Below are positions 33,901 through 54,176 of a DNA stretch of 64,000 bases, in pieces. Below the pieces are notes generated by a model that was not told the DNA's origin, did no database searches, and saw nothing but the letters and a program-made list of their open reading frames with translations. The DNA is taken from NCBI GenBank assembly GCA_964017065.1, contig OZ024792.1, positions 1,574,754 through 1,638,753 on the forward strand. The letters are read 5' to 3'. The number at the start of each line of letters is the position of its first letter. Position 1 is the first letter of the stretch. The position numbers were made by a program, and so were the translations under genes. This DNA comes from Haliclona indistincta (lineage: Eukaryota; Porifera; Demospongiae; Haplosclerida; Chalinidae).

Positions 33901-35889
33901 TCATCACTCACACTCTCTTACACTTGCTCTCTTCTGGTTCTCATCACTCACACTCTCTTACACATGGTCTCTTCCTGGTTCTCATCACTCACACTCTCTT
34001 ACACATGGTCTCTTCCTGGTTCTCATCACTCACACTCTCTTACACTTGCTCTCTTCTGGTTCTCATCACTCACACTCTCTTACACATGCTCTCTTCCTGG
34101 TTCTCATCACTCACACTCTCTTACACATGGTCTCTTCTGGTTCTCATCACTCACACTCTCTTACACATGGTCTCTTCCTGGTTCTCATCACTCACACTCT
34201 CTTACACTTGCTCTCTTCTGGTTCTCATCACTCACACTCTCTTACACATGCTCTCTTCCTGGTTCTCATCACTCACACTCTCTTACACATGGTCTCTTCT
34301 GGTTCTCATCACTCACACTCTCTTACACTTGCTCTCTTCTGGTTCTCATCACTCACACTCTCTTACACTTGCTCTCTTCCTGGTTCTCATCACTCACACT
34401 CTCTTACACATGGTCTCTTCCTGGTTCTCATCACTCACACTCTCTTACACTTGCTCTCTTCTGGTTCTCATCACTCACACTCTCTTACACATGCTCTCTT
34501 CCTGGTTCTCATCACTCACACTCTCTTACACTTGCTCTCTTCTGGTTCTCATCACTCACACTCTCTTACACTTGCTCTCTTCTGGTTCTCATCACTCACA
34601 CTCTCTTACACTTGCTCTCTTCCTGGTTCTCATCACTCACACTCTCTTACACATGCTCTCTTCCTGGTTCTCATCATAGGCATGTCATTTGAACCAACTG
34701 AAGTAGCTACTGTTGAAAGTCCAGAGCCAACAGATGATGAGGTAAACCATCCACTAGATCCTCTCTCAGTACTTTATTTCTCCCTCTCTCTTACTCTTTG
34801 CCTGCCCCTCTACAGGCACTTCAAAAGAAGATGACTTCAATTTTGCCGATCCTGCGAGTCAACTCTCACACTCATCCAGTCATTGGCTCACACACTGCTA
34901 CTCAAGATGGCATTTATGAAATTGTATTTGACAACTCATATTCAAGGTTGGTGGTTGAGACGAGTTTGAAAACAGCCCAACGTGATAGTCATGCATTGGC
35001 ACTTTCTGCACATGTATGTTCCATGGGTGACAGTTAGCATGATAATTTTCCAAGAGTAATTATTTAATTCAATTTCGTGCACAATCACTGTTTTAAAGCA
35101 TACAGCATTAGAAGTAGTAGTGTCTAGCAAGCTAAAGGTTTTCTTTGTTGATCTCCTTCCTAAAGCTTGATATCAGCTTTGTATTGTGTTCTAAACATGG
35201 TTGCTCAGGTGACTACATGTAGCTGCCGTGTTCTCAAATCGTGCGACAAAGTCCACAGAGTATCACTGCGATTTCAGTGTTAGAGCCAGAACACATGTAC
35301 ACTAAGCAGTGTCTATGTGCCCCACAGGGGGTCTCTGGTAGAGCCAAGGCACCTGTGCTCTAAGCAGTGTCTAGGTGCCCCACAGGGGGTCACTGGTAGA
35401 GCCAGGGCACCTGTGCTCTAAGCAGTGTCTAGCTGCCCCACAGAGGGTCACTGGTAGAGCCAGGGCACCTGTGCTCTAAGCAGTGTCTAGCTGCCCCACA
35501 GGGGGTCACTGGTAGAGCCAGGGCACCTGTGCTCTAAGCAGTCTCTAGCTGCCCCACAGAGGGGCACTGGTACTGTACACTAAGCAGTGTCTGCCCCACA
35601 AGAGGGTCACTGGTACAACCAGGGCACCTGTACACTAAGCAGTGTCTATCTGGCTCTGTTTTTGGAGCTGTGTACCAGTTAGTTCCCTGTTTATTTCTTT
35701 CCAATGAACACAAAGACGAGCAAGTTTTGCAAACATCTCACATAGTTGACAATCATTATCTAAATCAAGACGGTGCATTCAACAACATTATAACATTACT
35801 CACTCACTCACAGATTCTTTGCTAAGGAGCTGTTCTACCGAATCACCACTCAACCCTCAGTGCCCAATGAAAACTATCTTGATCAGTAG
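30992..35889 (+). CDS. GOLD-domain protein
   Basis: Six exons: 30992-31302, 32706-32760, 32913-33765, 34680-34741, 34816-34946 and 35814-35889, 495 residues. The N-terminal 340 residues are acidic, Ser-rich and probably disordered. The C-terminus is a GOLD beta-sandwich: VHVKVSSKTKHVVHFNVKAG, LIIWEFATKRKDIGLGMSF, ILPILRVNSHTHPVIGSH, then GIYEIVFDNSYSRFFAKELFYRI. The WxF..DIGxG and Y.L.FDNSYS patterns match the GOLD domains of SEC14-like and FYCO1-type proteins, which act at Golgi or endosomal membranes. No CRAL-TRIO, FYVE or signal peptide is visible, so the protein is not assigned further. AATAAA follows at about 36138. A 0.9-kb minisatellite splits the GOLD exons. Confidence 0.75.
31915..32318 (+). 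repeat. ~68-bp tandem repeat in the GOLD gene intron
   Basis: Six near-identical copies of CACCTACACCCCACCAAGCTCTATG... ending CACTCTTAGTTGTAGTGG. A further, shorter diverged copy lies at about 32562-32640, beyond the inserted MITE. Confidence 0.95.
32322..32553. mobile_element. PIF/Harbinger-type MITE with TTA target duplication
   Basis: 232-bp element with inverted ends TACCGCGTTCACACT... and ...AGTGTGAACGGGGTA, extending imperfectly to GAACCGGGCC. It is flanked by TTA on both sides (32319-32321 and 32554-32556). The undisturbed tandem repeat shows a single TTA at that spot. A TTA/TAA duplication is the hallmark of PIF/Harbinger. Confidence 0.85.
33777..34674 (+). repeat. ~43-bp minisatellite in a GOLD gene intron
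   Basis: About 21 copies of TTCTCATCACTCACACTCTC / TTACACATGGTCTCTTCCTG. Variants are CATGG/CATGC/CTTGC and presence or absence of a C in CTTCCTGG. The array ends directly in the exon 4 acceptor (TCATCATAG). All plus-strand frames are open for long distances, but this is an artefact of the repeat. Confidence 0.97.
35285..35660 (+). repeat. ~60-bp tandem repeat
   Basis: Six copies of GTAGAGCCAGGGCACCTGTG / CTCTAAGCAGTGTCTAGCTG / CCCCACAGGGGGTCACTG in the last GOLD gene intron. Outer copies are more diverged. Confidence 0.95.
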
Positions 35890-36167
35890 CAGAGTTGACT
35901 GTTGTTAGTACATAATAACATTTTTGTGTTGTCTATCTCTCAATTGTGTGTGATCCAGTCACTATTTTCAAGTCACTTCAAACTCTTTACAGTCAAAAAA
36001 CACTTGCGTAGAGTCCATTATAAATTATACAACAGGTCAACCATAATGTATCTGTTGTGGAATTTTTTTACAACTGTGTACCCACCAGGATTGAATCAAA
36101 ACAAATGTACTTTTGAAAAATATTGTGTGAAAGGAAAATAAATCACTGGATTGCATGTTTCAGACGA

Positions 36168-37617
36168 CTACATGTTTTTGAGCATATCTCTTAGTTCGTC
36201 TACTGTGGGACCGCCATTGTTGTCGCTAGCCTGTAAGAGTTAAAAATAATTACGGTGCGTGTGTCTACTAGGTGGAGCTGACCTGTTGGTCTGGCGGTAG
36301 GGAGGAAGAGGGCGGAGCATAGGCATAGCTCACTCCCTCTACCACCTTCAGCTGAGCGTCCTCGTCTTCCTGGGGCTGCGTCTCATCCACTAGCGATATA
36401 CCTGAAAAGAGAGAGGTCTTATGGTTTAATGGTTACCTAGTACAATGGTTAACTGGTATAATGGTGGTTACCTAGTACAATGGTTAACTGGTATAATGGT
36501 GGTTACCTAGTACAATGGTTAACTGGTATAATGGTGTCAGCTTTGTAATGGGTTTCCTTATGGAACAAGAATACTAAGCCTTTGTGGTAGACAATGGTGT
36601 GTGTTGAATTAGGCGCCAGTCAATAGACCCAGTAGGCACTTTGAAGTACCCACGCAATGAGCGTAATCACTATAATAAAATGCTATCAATACATCAAAGG
36701 AGATGATCAGTGTCAGCCAACACCAGAGCTGCACTGTTGACATTAAAATGTGTTCTGTTGGTGAACTAGTATCCACAAAGCTGATACGTTTGTGATGGAC
36801 AATTATCCAAACACTCGGTACAAAGGAAGTTATAACCCACCCCAGTTGTTGTCTTCGTGCACGATCTCCTGCTCCTTGACTTCGGCTGGTGGTGGTAGAG
36901 ACGCCAGGTGCTCCTGTATGAGATGAATCAGATTACTGACACACTCTGGGTGGATCTGTGCACCTGGTATCGTCTCTGCTGTTTCACGCAGTGACTGTTG
37001 TCACATTGAGGGTTGGGCTTCATTGACAATGTGGGAAAATAGTCGCTGAGTGCATTGTAGCCGAGATATTGAGATACTGAACCAAACCCAAGCAAGTACC
37101 TGAACGAGAGAGAGAGAGAAAGAGAGAGAGAGAGTGATTGTGAGTAGGTCTGACTAACTTAAGTGTGTTCTGAATTAGCAAGCCGGCAACCACACCCATT
37201 GTGGTGGGGAGGGAGGCAGCACACACGCCCTCTCTTTTCAGAGTCTTCTCGTCAATCCCTGATGCAACAACCAGAGGAGGAGCACACTGCAGCGACAATA
37301 GAGGTGTTATATAGAGGTGTTAATGACCGAGACAGCCAGTAACACATACTCACAGCAAAGCAAGCAGTCTCTCCTGGTCTAATCAGTTGTATATGACCAG
37401 ACACAGCATTCTCACTAACTCCACTCTCCATCCATACCTGCAGCAGAGATGGACAGAGTGAAAGAGGTGGGTAGTTGAAGTACCTGTCCAAGCTCGTTAC
37501 AGGCTTGATTTATAGCCATTCTAGCCTCAAAGTTATCCACACAACTCAAAACAAGGTCAACAGGTTTACCAGCAGTCAGATGCCCCTTGCTGAGAGAGAG
37601 AGAGAGGGGGAGAAAGG

Positions 37618-37701
<84 letters not shown>

Positions 37702-37768
37702 AAGAGAGAGAGAGAGGGAGGGGGGGAGAGAGAGGGAGGGAGGGAGGGAGAGGAGAGAGAGAGAGGGG

Positions 37769-37819
<51 letters not shown>

Positions 37820-39462
37820 AGAGAGAGGGAGGGAGGGAGAGGAGAGAGAGAGAGGGGGGGAGAGAGAGAGAGAGGAGAGAGAGAGATAGAGAGAGGAAGG
37901 GAGGGAGGGAGAAAGAGAGGGTATTATAATGAACAGTGGTCATGCTCAGCAGACCTGATCCTATCCATGAAGTGAGGAAAGTTATCGACGGTTGTGATAT
38001 TGTAATTGTGCACCTCGAACTGGACGTCGGGATTAATAACGCTGAAATATGAAATAAACGCAATGTCAATGATAGTGTTCACCACCTGACCATAGAGTGT
38101 CTCTGGCTGCCTCGACCTTGCTGAGTCCAGACTGGTCGGGTCTGAAGAACAGCCTGTTCATGTTTGCTAGTTCAACCTTATCGTAGTCAAACAGCATCAG
38201 CTGTGTAGGAGTGAGGGGAAGATGATCAAAGACTACCAGCTAAGCAGCGATGGCTGTACACTTCACTATAAACACATACTTTGGAGAGAATAACTCGAGT
38301 TAGTCACAATAATTACAATCAGCTACAGTGCTGTATGCAAACAGAGGACCCCACCCTAGCTCAAAGCACTCGTTTCAAAGTACTCATGAGTGGTGCTGCA
38401 GGGAACCTCTGTTTAGCTGTGGGTTAGCTTAAGAGAGCATGAGGACTTTAGAGAGCGTTGAAAACTGTTCCCACATAAAACAAAAAGGGGTTAACCAGCT
38501 ATTCAGATACACAACAGTAACCCAACCCCCTCACACGTATTGTCTGCTTAAGGCTCTATAGATGGGCATACAACCAAAATACTTGTGGCTCATTCAACAA
38601 TCAGACGCCAATTAGAGGCTGTTAATAAAGCTTCACATTGTTCTATGGCGCAATCGGTTTAGAAGTGGGTGCAATCAGAAGCTGGTTCCATCATGGAAAC
38701 ACTCAATGAGGATCACAGCCAAGAGGTTGATTGCTCAAATACTACACCGATTGGTCTGTTATTGTACACACTCTTTGAATTTTGAAATTGTTTTCTAAAA
38801 CTTACAAGACAAGTTTTTCCCTGCTCACCTTACCAATGCCGCATCTTGTTAGCATCTCTGCGGCAACACTGCCGACCCCGCCCACTCCAACAACAGCGAC
38901 TGTGAAGTCTCGTATTCGCTGCACAGGAAATCACCGCAACACATCATAGGAACACGAGTACATGCGTAACAGAGTTCAAACACACATTAACAAAGATCAA
39001 AGAAAACATAGTCCTGAATTAGTACAAGGTGTTTCATTACAGTCTGTTAAAACACACACAAATCGTCCTTTTTGGCAAAGCAGAGTGCAAGATAAGAACT
39101 TATACACACCACACATGCAGTCATTACAGTACTAGTGACAGACTGAGAGCTAGTTTCGCATCGTACATCAAACTAATCTTAACTTAACATGTACTAACCT
39201 CATAATTATCAACTATCCCCATTCTCTTGAGAGCCATTAAGCGGCTGCATCATGAAAAAGAGAAAATAGTTGACCTACCACCACGTGTTGAACACTACCT
39301 ATCACGTGATCACCTGTAGGGATTAGTATCCACGACTTCAGCACTCATTGTTAGTATCTTTCTCCTCTGCCTCGCCTCATCTTTCGTCTTGATTGCTGTC
39401 AGCTCTTCTTCGAGCCGTCTAACACGGGCACGCAGCTTCTCTAACTCTCCACCATCCGACAT
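36168..39462 (-). CDS. UBA5: UFM1-activating enzyme E1 (UBA5)
   Basis: Twelve minus-strand exons: 39462-39314, 39244-39199, 38918-38829, 38200-38091, 38041-37955, 37589-37484, 37437-37354, 37286-37159, 37099-36964, 36913-36841, 36401-36283 and 36230-36168, 396 residues (human 404). UBA5 adenylates UFM1 and passes it to UFC1, mainly for modification of proteins at the endoplasmic reticulum. Visible features are the nucleotide loop [43 protein letters not shown], zinc cysteines in CFACAPP and QCDNSHC, the catalytic cysteine in [14 protein letters not shown], and the conserved HEDNNWG linker. The C-terminal [11 protein letters not shown] corresponds to the family's UFC1-binding helix. All exon joins keep frame and no lesions were seen. 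Confidence 0.97.
36424..36536. repeat. ~42-bp repeat in a UBA5 intron
   Basis: Three copies of GGTTACCTAGTACAATGGTT followed by AACTGGTATAATGG between exons 10 and 11. Confidence 0.9.
37590..37918. repeat. (GA)n tract next to a UBA5 acceptor
   Basis: Purine tract on the plus strand, that is CT on the UBA5 sense strand. It begins immediately at the acceptor of exon 6 and fills the intron almost to the donor of exon 5 at 37955. Blocks such as GGGGGGAGAGAGAGGGAGGG recur, suggesting slippage of longer units. Confidence 0.97.
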
Positions 39463-39625
39463 TTTGTTTACCTGTTCAATACCGCACTTTGACCGCACGC
39501 GTGTTAATTAACGCTGTATGCAGCCTATGCAGATTGCTACAGTAACAAAACCCATAAAAATTGCCATAACTCGCACTTCCTCAGTAAGGACTGTTGTGTA
39601 CGAGCACGTAGCTTTGCAGTTTACG
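39463..39625. promoter_or_regulatory. Putative bidirectional promoter, UBA5 / double-CRD gene
   Basis: The start codons of UBA5 (39462, minus) and the CRD gene (39626, plus) are about 160 bases apart. GC-rich CCGCACGCGTG is present near 39490. No TATA box was recognised. Confidence 0.5.
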
Positions 39626-40735
39626 ATGGCTCTGTTTACTATGAATGGATGCTGGCTAGCTCTTCTTGTCTTCTGTCTACTTCTTGTCATCTCTTTCCAG
39701 CAAGATGTCATCATAGTGAATCAACCTCTTCCAACCAGCCAGCCGAGCTGTCTCCCTCTCGATCCAAAGCTGGTTCCACTGTGTGCCGGCATGCCCTACA
39801 ACCAGACCTCGCTACCGAACTCACGCGGTCACACTTCGTTGCTGGAGGCATCTGCAGAGCTCAAGGACTTCGAGCCGGTCATTCACTCGAACTGCTCCAG
39901 CGCCATCGTGCACTTTCTCTGCAGCGTTTACACTCCACCTTGCTACGACAGTGACCTAGCAGTTAAAGTGGTGCAGCCGTGCAGACAACTGTGCGTCGAG
40001 GTGCGTGACAAGTGTGAAGGAATTTATCGACAAGCAAGTTTGCAATGGCCGCAGCACCTGTCGTGCGACCATTATCCTGATCGCAACGATAAATCCAGCG
40101 TGTGCTTTGGTCCCGAGGATTCTTCGTATCTTACTATTCCCAAAATTGAGCCTCAATCAGACGTTTTGAATACTAAAAAAACACCAAACTTTTCGGTTTC
40201 ACCTTCCCCGGCACCTTCCACTTCACAGGAGTGCAGAAATTCCCTCCAGGAAGTGCCAATGTGTAGAGAACTAGGGTATCACAATTTCTCACTCCCAAAT
40301 CTCCGAGGACATCAAAAGCCATCACAGGCAACTAAAGAACTCTCACTTTTCAAATTATTTGTAGATATGAAGTGTTCCCAATCCATTGCTCATTTCCTCT
40401 GTTACTACTATGCTCCGCCATGCAGCACAACTTCTTCTGATTCTCCTCCACCTCCCTGCAGAGAACTGTGTGAACACAGTCGACAACAGTGCACCCCAAT
40501 ACTGCAAAAACTAGATATCACTTGGCCGAGTCACATGAACTGCGAGCGGTTTCCCTACAGAAACAGCTCATCGCAATGCAGCGGACCAGCTGATGTCAAC
40601 ACTCTTAGAATACCCAATATTATCACAGCCTCACCTTCTCCTGAACCTAATTCAGCACAAAAAGCTATCTTGGAATCTACAGCAATAACAGTCACACTTG
40701 TCATGAGTATAGTCACGATATTATTGTATACATAG
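39626..40735 (+). CDS. Secreted or membrane-anchored protein with two Frizzled-type CRDs
   Basis: Intronless, 369 residues if started at MALFTMNG (39626), which places a good signal sequence (LALLVFCLLLVISFQQ) at the N-terminus. An upstream in-frame ATG at 39518 would add 36 residues before it. Each CRD (about residues 40-160 and 210-325) shows the spaced cysteines of the Frizzled fold: PLCAGMPYNQTSLPN, IVHFLCSVYTPPC, CRQLCVEVRDKC, and again PMCRELGYHNFSLPN, IAHFLCYYYAPPC, CRELCEHSRQQC. The C-terminus is hydrophobic (ITVTLVMSIVTILLYT) and resembles a GPI signal or short transmembrane anchor. No seven-helix domain is present, so it is not a Frizzled receptor. Extracellular Wnt or lipid binding is inferred. 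Confidence 0.85.
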   Translation: MALFTMNGCWLALLVFCLLLVISFQQDVIIVNQPLPTSQPSCLPLDPKLVPLCAGMPYNQTSLPNSRGHTSLLEASAELKDFEPVIHSNCSSAIVHFLCSVYTPPCYDSDLAVKVVQPCRQLCVEVRDKCEGIYRQASLQWPQHLSCDHYPDRNDKSSVCFGPEDSSYLTIPKIEPQSDVLNTKKTPNFSVSPSPAPSTSQECRNSLQEVPMCRELGYHNFSLPNLRGHQKPSQATKELSLFKLFVDMKCSQSIAHFLCYYYAPPCSTTSSDSPPPPCRELCEHSRQQCTPILQKLDITWPSHMNCERFPYRNSSSQCSGPADVNTLRIPNIITASPSPEPNSAQKAILESTAITVTLVMSIVTILLYT

Positions 40736-41234
40736 ACTATATCTTTCGCTAGTTATCAACCTAAACTCTCTCTCATGAACATACTGTATCTGCAACTGGT
40801 ACCGCGGACCTCATTTGAGTGACAGCACTTTACTACCTACACCCTAGAAATAATATTATAAAGAGTCCATTTCATCAGAGTACTTATTATTATCATTATT
40901 ATTATCATATTATTTATAATAATTGTATGATAAAAGAAAAAAGTTTTAATTTTGTTTGATGTGGGTGAAATCAGCCAAGTGTGCATAATAATCAAACTTG
41001 CATGCAGTGATGAATAAAAATAATAATTATTTTATTCATTATTAAATTGCGCAATGTGACGTCACGCGCACAGATCAGGTGACAGTCACGAGGGAGCAAT
41101 AACCATGAAAGTCCATTACAACCACTTGCAGTCTGCGGAAATCTTTCAGCTGTACTGAATTGAGTCTGTTCTGTACTTTTCGCGTCTTCTGATATTGTAT
41201 TGATTGAAGCGGGCTCACGACTGAGAGCAGCTAG
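40736..41234. other. Intergenic
   Basis: AT-rich 3' flank (several AATAAT/ATTATTATT runs), then a more GC-rich stretch before the tensin ATG. No gene was seen. Confidence 0.6.
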
Positions 41235-49591
<8,357 letters not shown>

Positions 49592-49789
49592 TCTCGCTCG
49601 ATATTTTTTATTCTAGTGAAATGTATTTTTAACTGTGCAATGCTCTAATTATCTCGTCTTGGCACTCTATTTTACACCTATAACGAGCAATTTTTGATCA
49701 CTGAATTAAAATTTCCGTTCATTATTACATTTTGACTTTTTATCGTGCATGAATTGCGAGCCACCTGAGTGAACTACAGGCAAGTTGTG

Positions 49790-52700
49790 ATGGAGCCAGA
49801 GGCTCCGAGTAGGAGCGGTAGCGATGGTGGAGGGGGCGGTGGGATGAGAATGAGGACTCCTTCTAACTCTAGAGAAAGTAAGTAGAGCGTGCTAGCTTGT
49901 TGGACGGCCCTGGAATTGTTGGTTTTGTCCGAGGTCTTGTCTTGATAAGTTTATTATACCTACAGAAACACGATCCCTAAGTAGAGAATTGCCGCCAACT
50001 GGTAAGCAGCGGTTGACGAGCATATACAGCCAAATTAACAGGTATTTAGTTCCTCCTGCTATAAATAGATCAGACTTGATGAAGACACTGATGGAGCTAC
50101 AGCACCAGAGTGAGTGATGCAGCAGCTGCCCTAGAGTGACATGTTAGTGTGTTTCTGTAGAGGACAGTCGTCCCAAGAACCTGCGGGACGCCTTTCCTGA
50201 CATGGAGCGTAAGTTCTATACCTAGCTGCGTTACCGTAACAGCACTTTTTAAAACTCTTCGCAGGTTGTCTTTCAGAAGGTACTAACCATTCACATTCAT
50301 TGACAGTGTCCATACAGTGTGTAGTTCTGTATTTCTGCCTCAGTGCGCATTACTGGAAGCACATGATAACTACATTTTCTCTGAATAATGCTGTTGTTCA
50401 GTTCTTGGTTTATACTATAGTTAACAGCTCCAGACACTTGTGGTTCCAACCATCACTGACCAAGACGCAAGCAGCTGACATACTCTGTACTAGTAGACCG
50501 CGTTCATTCATAGTCAGAGAGAGCCAGAAGGAACCTGGAGCTTACGCTATCACTGCCAGAGCACCAGAGGAGTTGGTTAGACGATCTCAAAACCCTCCCA
50601 TTCCCCCAGGTACTTAACCTCTTCATATTATTGGTTGTTGCTTGGGAAAATCAAGCTATACATCACTGATGTGATAAACCTAAGTGTGGCTACTGTATGT
50701 AACTGTGCAGAGTCAGCCACTTGCTCGGGAAAATGATAGCAAGCCAAACTGGTGGTGAGAGAGTGGAATAAGAGACACAATAATTACAAGTCAATGAAAC
50801 CTAGAATTAGAATTATGTACTTGCACCACCAAATGTGTGCATTTGCAATGCAGGCAGGCCTGCACAATTAACTAAACCATTTATACCAATTTTACTACTG
50901 GTTCACTTGCTTGTTCTGTTATTATGCTCTCCAGGTACCTACATTCCTGGCAGAATGTGTATTAGACACTTTCGCATCTTCCCGAGACCTCACAGTGGGG
51001 GTTACTCCATTTCAGGCTGGGGCAACTGTTATTTTGGTGAGTGCTGCAACTGCATTCTTGTGTCCTGATAGCATGTTTCCATGACAAGCATAATGTGTAT
51101 TAGGATAACGAAGTTGTATTGTTTCCACTTACTAAGGCTAGTGGTTATTCTTACTGTGCACTCTATAGAAACAATCTCAGAGTGGATAGTGGCGTTCACA
51201 GTCATTGGTCCAGACCCAAACTATGCTCTAGAGTTGCCTAGGTTACCTGACCTTAACCCTGATGGTTCCGGAGCTGCCTCAACTGGCTATTGCTCTATAG
51301 GCGAGTTCATGAAAGAAGGGAAACCAGTTAATCCCAAAGGTATTTAGCCTTTGTGCATTAGTTACTTTTCATTTAAATGTGTTTTATAGAGTGGTACACT
51401 TCGTTACTCACTCGAGCTCTCAAAGAAGGCTCTGTCAAGGTTCGTACGTCAGTGATGACCATGCAAGGAGCACCGGGGACTGGTAAATCCAGTTTCCAGG
51501 ATCTAGTGCTCGGTCGGCCTCCCCTACCTGTGCGCCACAGCACACCACTGACGATGAGCCCTGTTCGGACAATGGCGGGAGAGAGAGCGTTTGTTGATTC
51601 GAAATCCGACGGTTCCAGCTGCAAGTGGATGAGTATTAGACCAGGCGACCTTATGAGTCTCATAGCAGAGGCAGTCAAGAAGATCAATGAAATGCCCTCC
51701 TCTACCGCTTCTGTTACACCACCACCGAGTGCACCACACTCTCAATCGCCTGAGAAATCTGTTTTTAAGTTTTTCAAATTAAAGAAAGCAAAACCATCTC
51801 CTGTGAATCAAGATCCGGTTACTCCATCCACAACAGAACCTGTTTCTCCTTCAGCTGCATCATCATCACCATCATCTGCCAAGCCACTCGAGCCGCAACT
51901 AGACCACTCATTAGCTGCACAAAATCTTCTCGAGCTCTTGTCCACGGCCGCTAAGACAGATAAGCTGTTTAATATACACTGGATCTACATTATTGACTCG
52001 GGAGGCCAGCCTCAGTTTCAGGATATTTTACCTTTATTCGTGAGAAACAACATGATCAATGTCATCACGTTTCGCCTAACACAGAAACTCGACGACAAGC
52101 CGATATTTGAGTTTGTTCACGAGGGCAAGCACGTCTGTCAGCCCATTGACCTCCAGCTGACCAATCTTGAACTCATCGAATCGCTTGTTCGTTCGTTATG
52201 CACTTTTCAGCAGGCTTCAGGCAACGATAGTCTGCCTGTTGGGGCTCGGTTTGTGCTGGTGGGTACCTTTGCTGATCAGGTAGATCAATGTAAGGACGAG
52301 ACTGTTGCTGATAAAAACAAAAAGTTGGTGACTGCTCTAGAGGCTTACGAGAAAGTTCGAATTGACTACAACCCAGCGAAAGGTGAAGTTATCGTGGCTG
52401 TGAATGCTGTCGTTGAGAATGATCGAGAAAAGGAAGCAGAAAGAATGCGAGAAATTTTGACCAGAGCTCTGGAGGCAACCGGAATACAAGAAATTGAGAT
52501 TCCTCTTCGTTGGTTTGTTCTCGACCTAGACATCTCGCGCATTGCTACCAACAAGAACCGGTTTGTTCTGCTGCTGTCAGAGTGTGTAGAGGCCGGTAGA
52601 AAGCTTGGAATGTCCAAGGATGAAGTGATTGAAGCTCTAAAGTATTTTGATCGAAGCGCCTTGTACCTTTACTTCCCCGATTGTCTTCCATTGGTGGTGT

Positions 52701-53886
52701 TTGTGAACCCTCAACCACTCCTCAACAAACTAACATATCTTATCGTAGTTTCTTTTGTCGATAGTCTTGACCTCATACCTATCATTGGGTCCATATCGGC
52801 TGGTGACTACCAGCGTCTGAAACGAGAAGGCGTGTTTAGTTTGTCTCTGCTCAAATGCCTACCAGAGGGCTTCATTAAAGGAGTCTTTGAAGCGAAAGAT
52901 TTCCTGGCGCTGTTGGAGCACCTCCTGATTGTTGCTCCGATCAGGCAGGAAGGTAAGGAGGTGGAGTATTTCTTACCAAGTGTGCTGCCTCGTCAAAGTC
53001 TGACTGATGAACAGAAGCACAACTTTGTCTCCAAATCTGATTCGTGGATTCTCACCTGGTCCTCTGAACCAACTCCTCTTGGTCTTTTCCCGGCTACAGT
53101 TGTTCATCTTCTCACACGAAAGGAACTACCATTTTTCAAGCCTCCTCGCAAGACCAAGGATTTCCCCTGCCAGCTACGTAATGCAGTACGGCTTGCCTGC
53201 TCTCTGGGCGGGGCTGTTCTTATCGTTGATAACCATTGCTGGATGGAGATCTATTACTCAGGCGAGTCGTCTTTATGTCCTGAGGTACGTAGAGCAGTCT
53301 TTGACGCCATCTTGTTTGCTGGAACAAAGCTCCATTATTCTGATCTCTTGGTCAGTAAGCAGGAAGGGTTCATGTGTTCCCTCTGCACTGGTAGCCCTGC
53401 CCATCCGTGCACTGTGACCACACTGCCGAATGACAAGGTGCAAGCTACTTGCTCTCAAGATCAATCCTTGAGTGGTATACTCACAGACAGAAGAAAACTT
53501 GTTTGGCTAGCAATTGGTAAGCTAATCCTCCGTCACGCGTCATTCAGTTGTCATTTGTTATTACAGAGCCACATCCTCCATCTCCGGTGTCTCCCTGCCT
53601 CAATAGAGAAGACTTAATGAACGACCTGGCAGCTAAGGTCCCTGCCAAGTGGAAAAAAATAGGCACACAGCTTCACCTCACTCTGAGCCAGCTGGATGCT
53701 ATAACCATGAGTGTGCATGACCCGATAGACCAGTGTATGATGATGTTAGATTGGTGGAAGCGTTTTGATAGCACACGACGACCGTATTCCTGGTCCACTA
53801 TTGTGGCAGTGCTTAACACCAATGCTGTAGGAGAGGAATCACTAGCTGAAGAACTAAACATCAAACACTGTCAACCACACAGCTAA
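49790..53886 (+). CDS. SH2 / Roc-COR-like GTPase / Death-domain protein
   Basis: Nine exons: 49790-49877, 49966-50109, 50161-50208, 50265-50279, 50421-50609, 50935-51036, 51169-51339, 51390-53516 and 53567-53886, 1067 residues, all introns in phase 1. After a Gly-rich start comes an SH2 domain (about residues 100-230) with RPRSFIVRESQKEPGAYAIT, HFRIFPRPHSGGYSI and NCYFETISEWI, closest to the tensin type. The large exon encodes a P-loop GTPase: GAPGTGKSS, then IIDSGGQPQFQDILPLF, then LVGTFADQVD. A COR-like segment follows (IPLRWFVLDLDIS, YLYFPDCLPLVVFVNPQPLL). The last exon is a Death domain (VPAKWKKIGTQLHLTLSQLD, VGEESLAEELN). ROCO proteins such as DAPK1 join Roc-COR and Death; an N-terminal SH2 would add phosphotyrosine input. 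AATAAA lies at 53936. The 15-base exon 4 is uncertain. Confidence 0.85.
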
Positions 53887-54176
53887 ACTCACAGCCCCCG
53901 TTATTTTTCATTGTACAAATGTTTTTATCCGCAGTAATAAATCTCTATCAAAATCCAGCTGGTTGGTTGTAAAGTGGTATAACGTAACAAGTGACTCAAA
54001 CATGTCTGGTTAGTGTCCGCCAGTTAAATGTGTCACGGATTAATTTGTTATTACACTATCTTGCAAATATCTGTAGGAGTAGATAAACACAACTGTGCAT
54101 GACAACTGTCACTAGTGTTTCAGCAGTATTGTACATTAGTGCATGCATGGTATTATGTCTGAGGCTAAAGTTTAAG
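53887..54176. other. Intergenic between convergent genes
   Basis: Contains AATAAA at 53936 for the upstream gene and otherwise no recognised feature. Confidence 0.6.

Noticed and set aside
33715..34834. Three long overlapping open frames with HSHSLTHALF-type repeats
   Set aside because: They are produced by the intronic minisatellite. GOLD exons on both sides join in frame across it with good splice sites.
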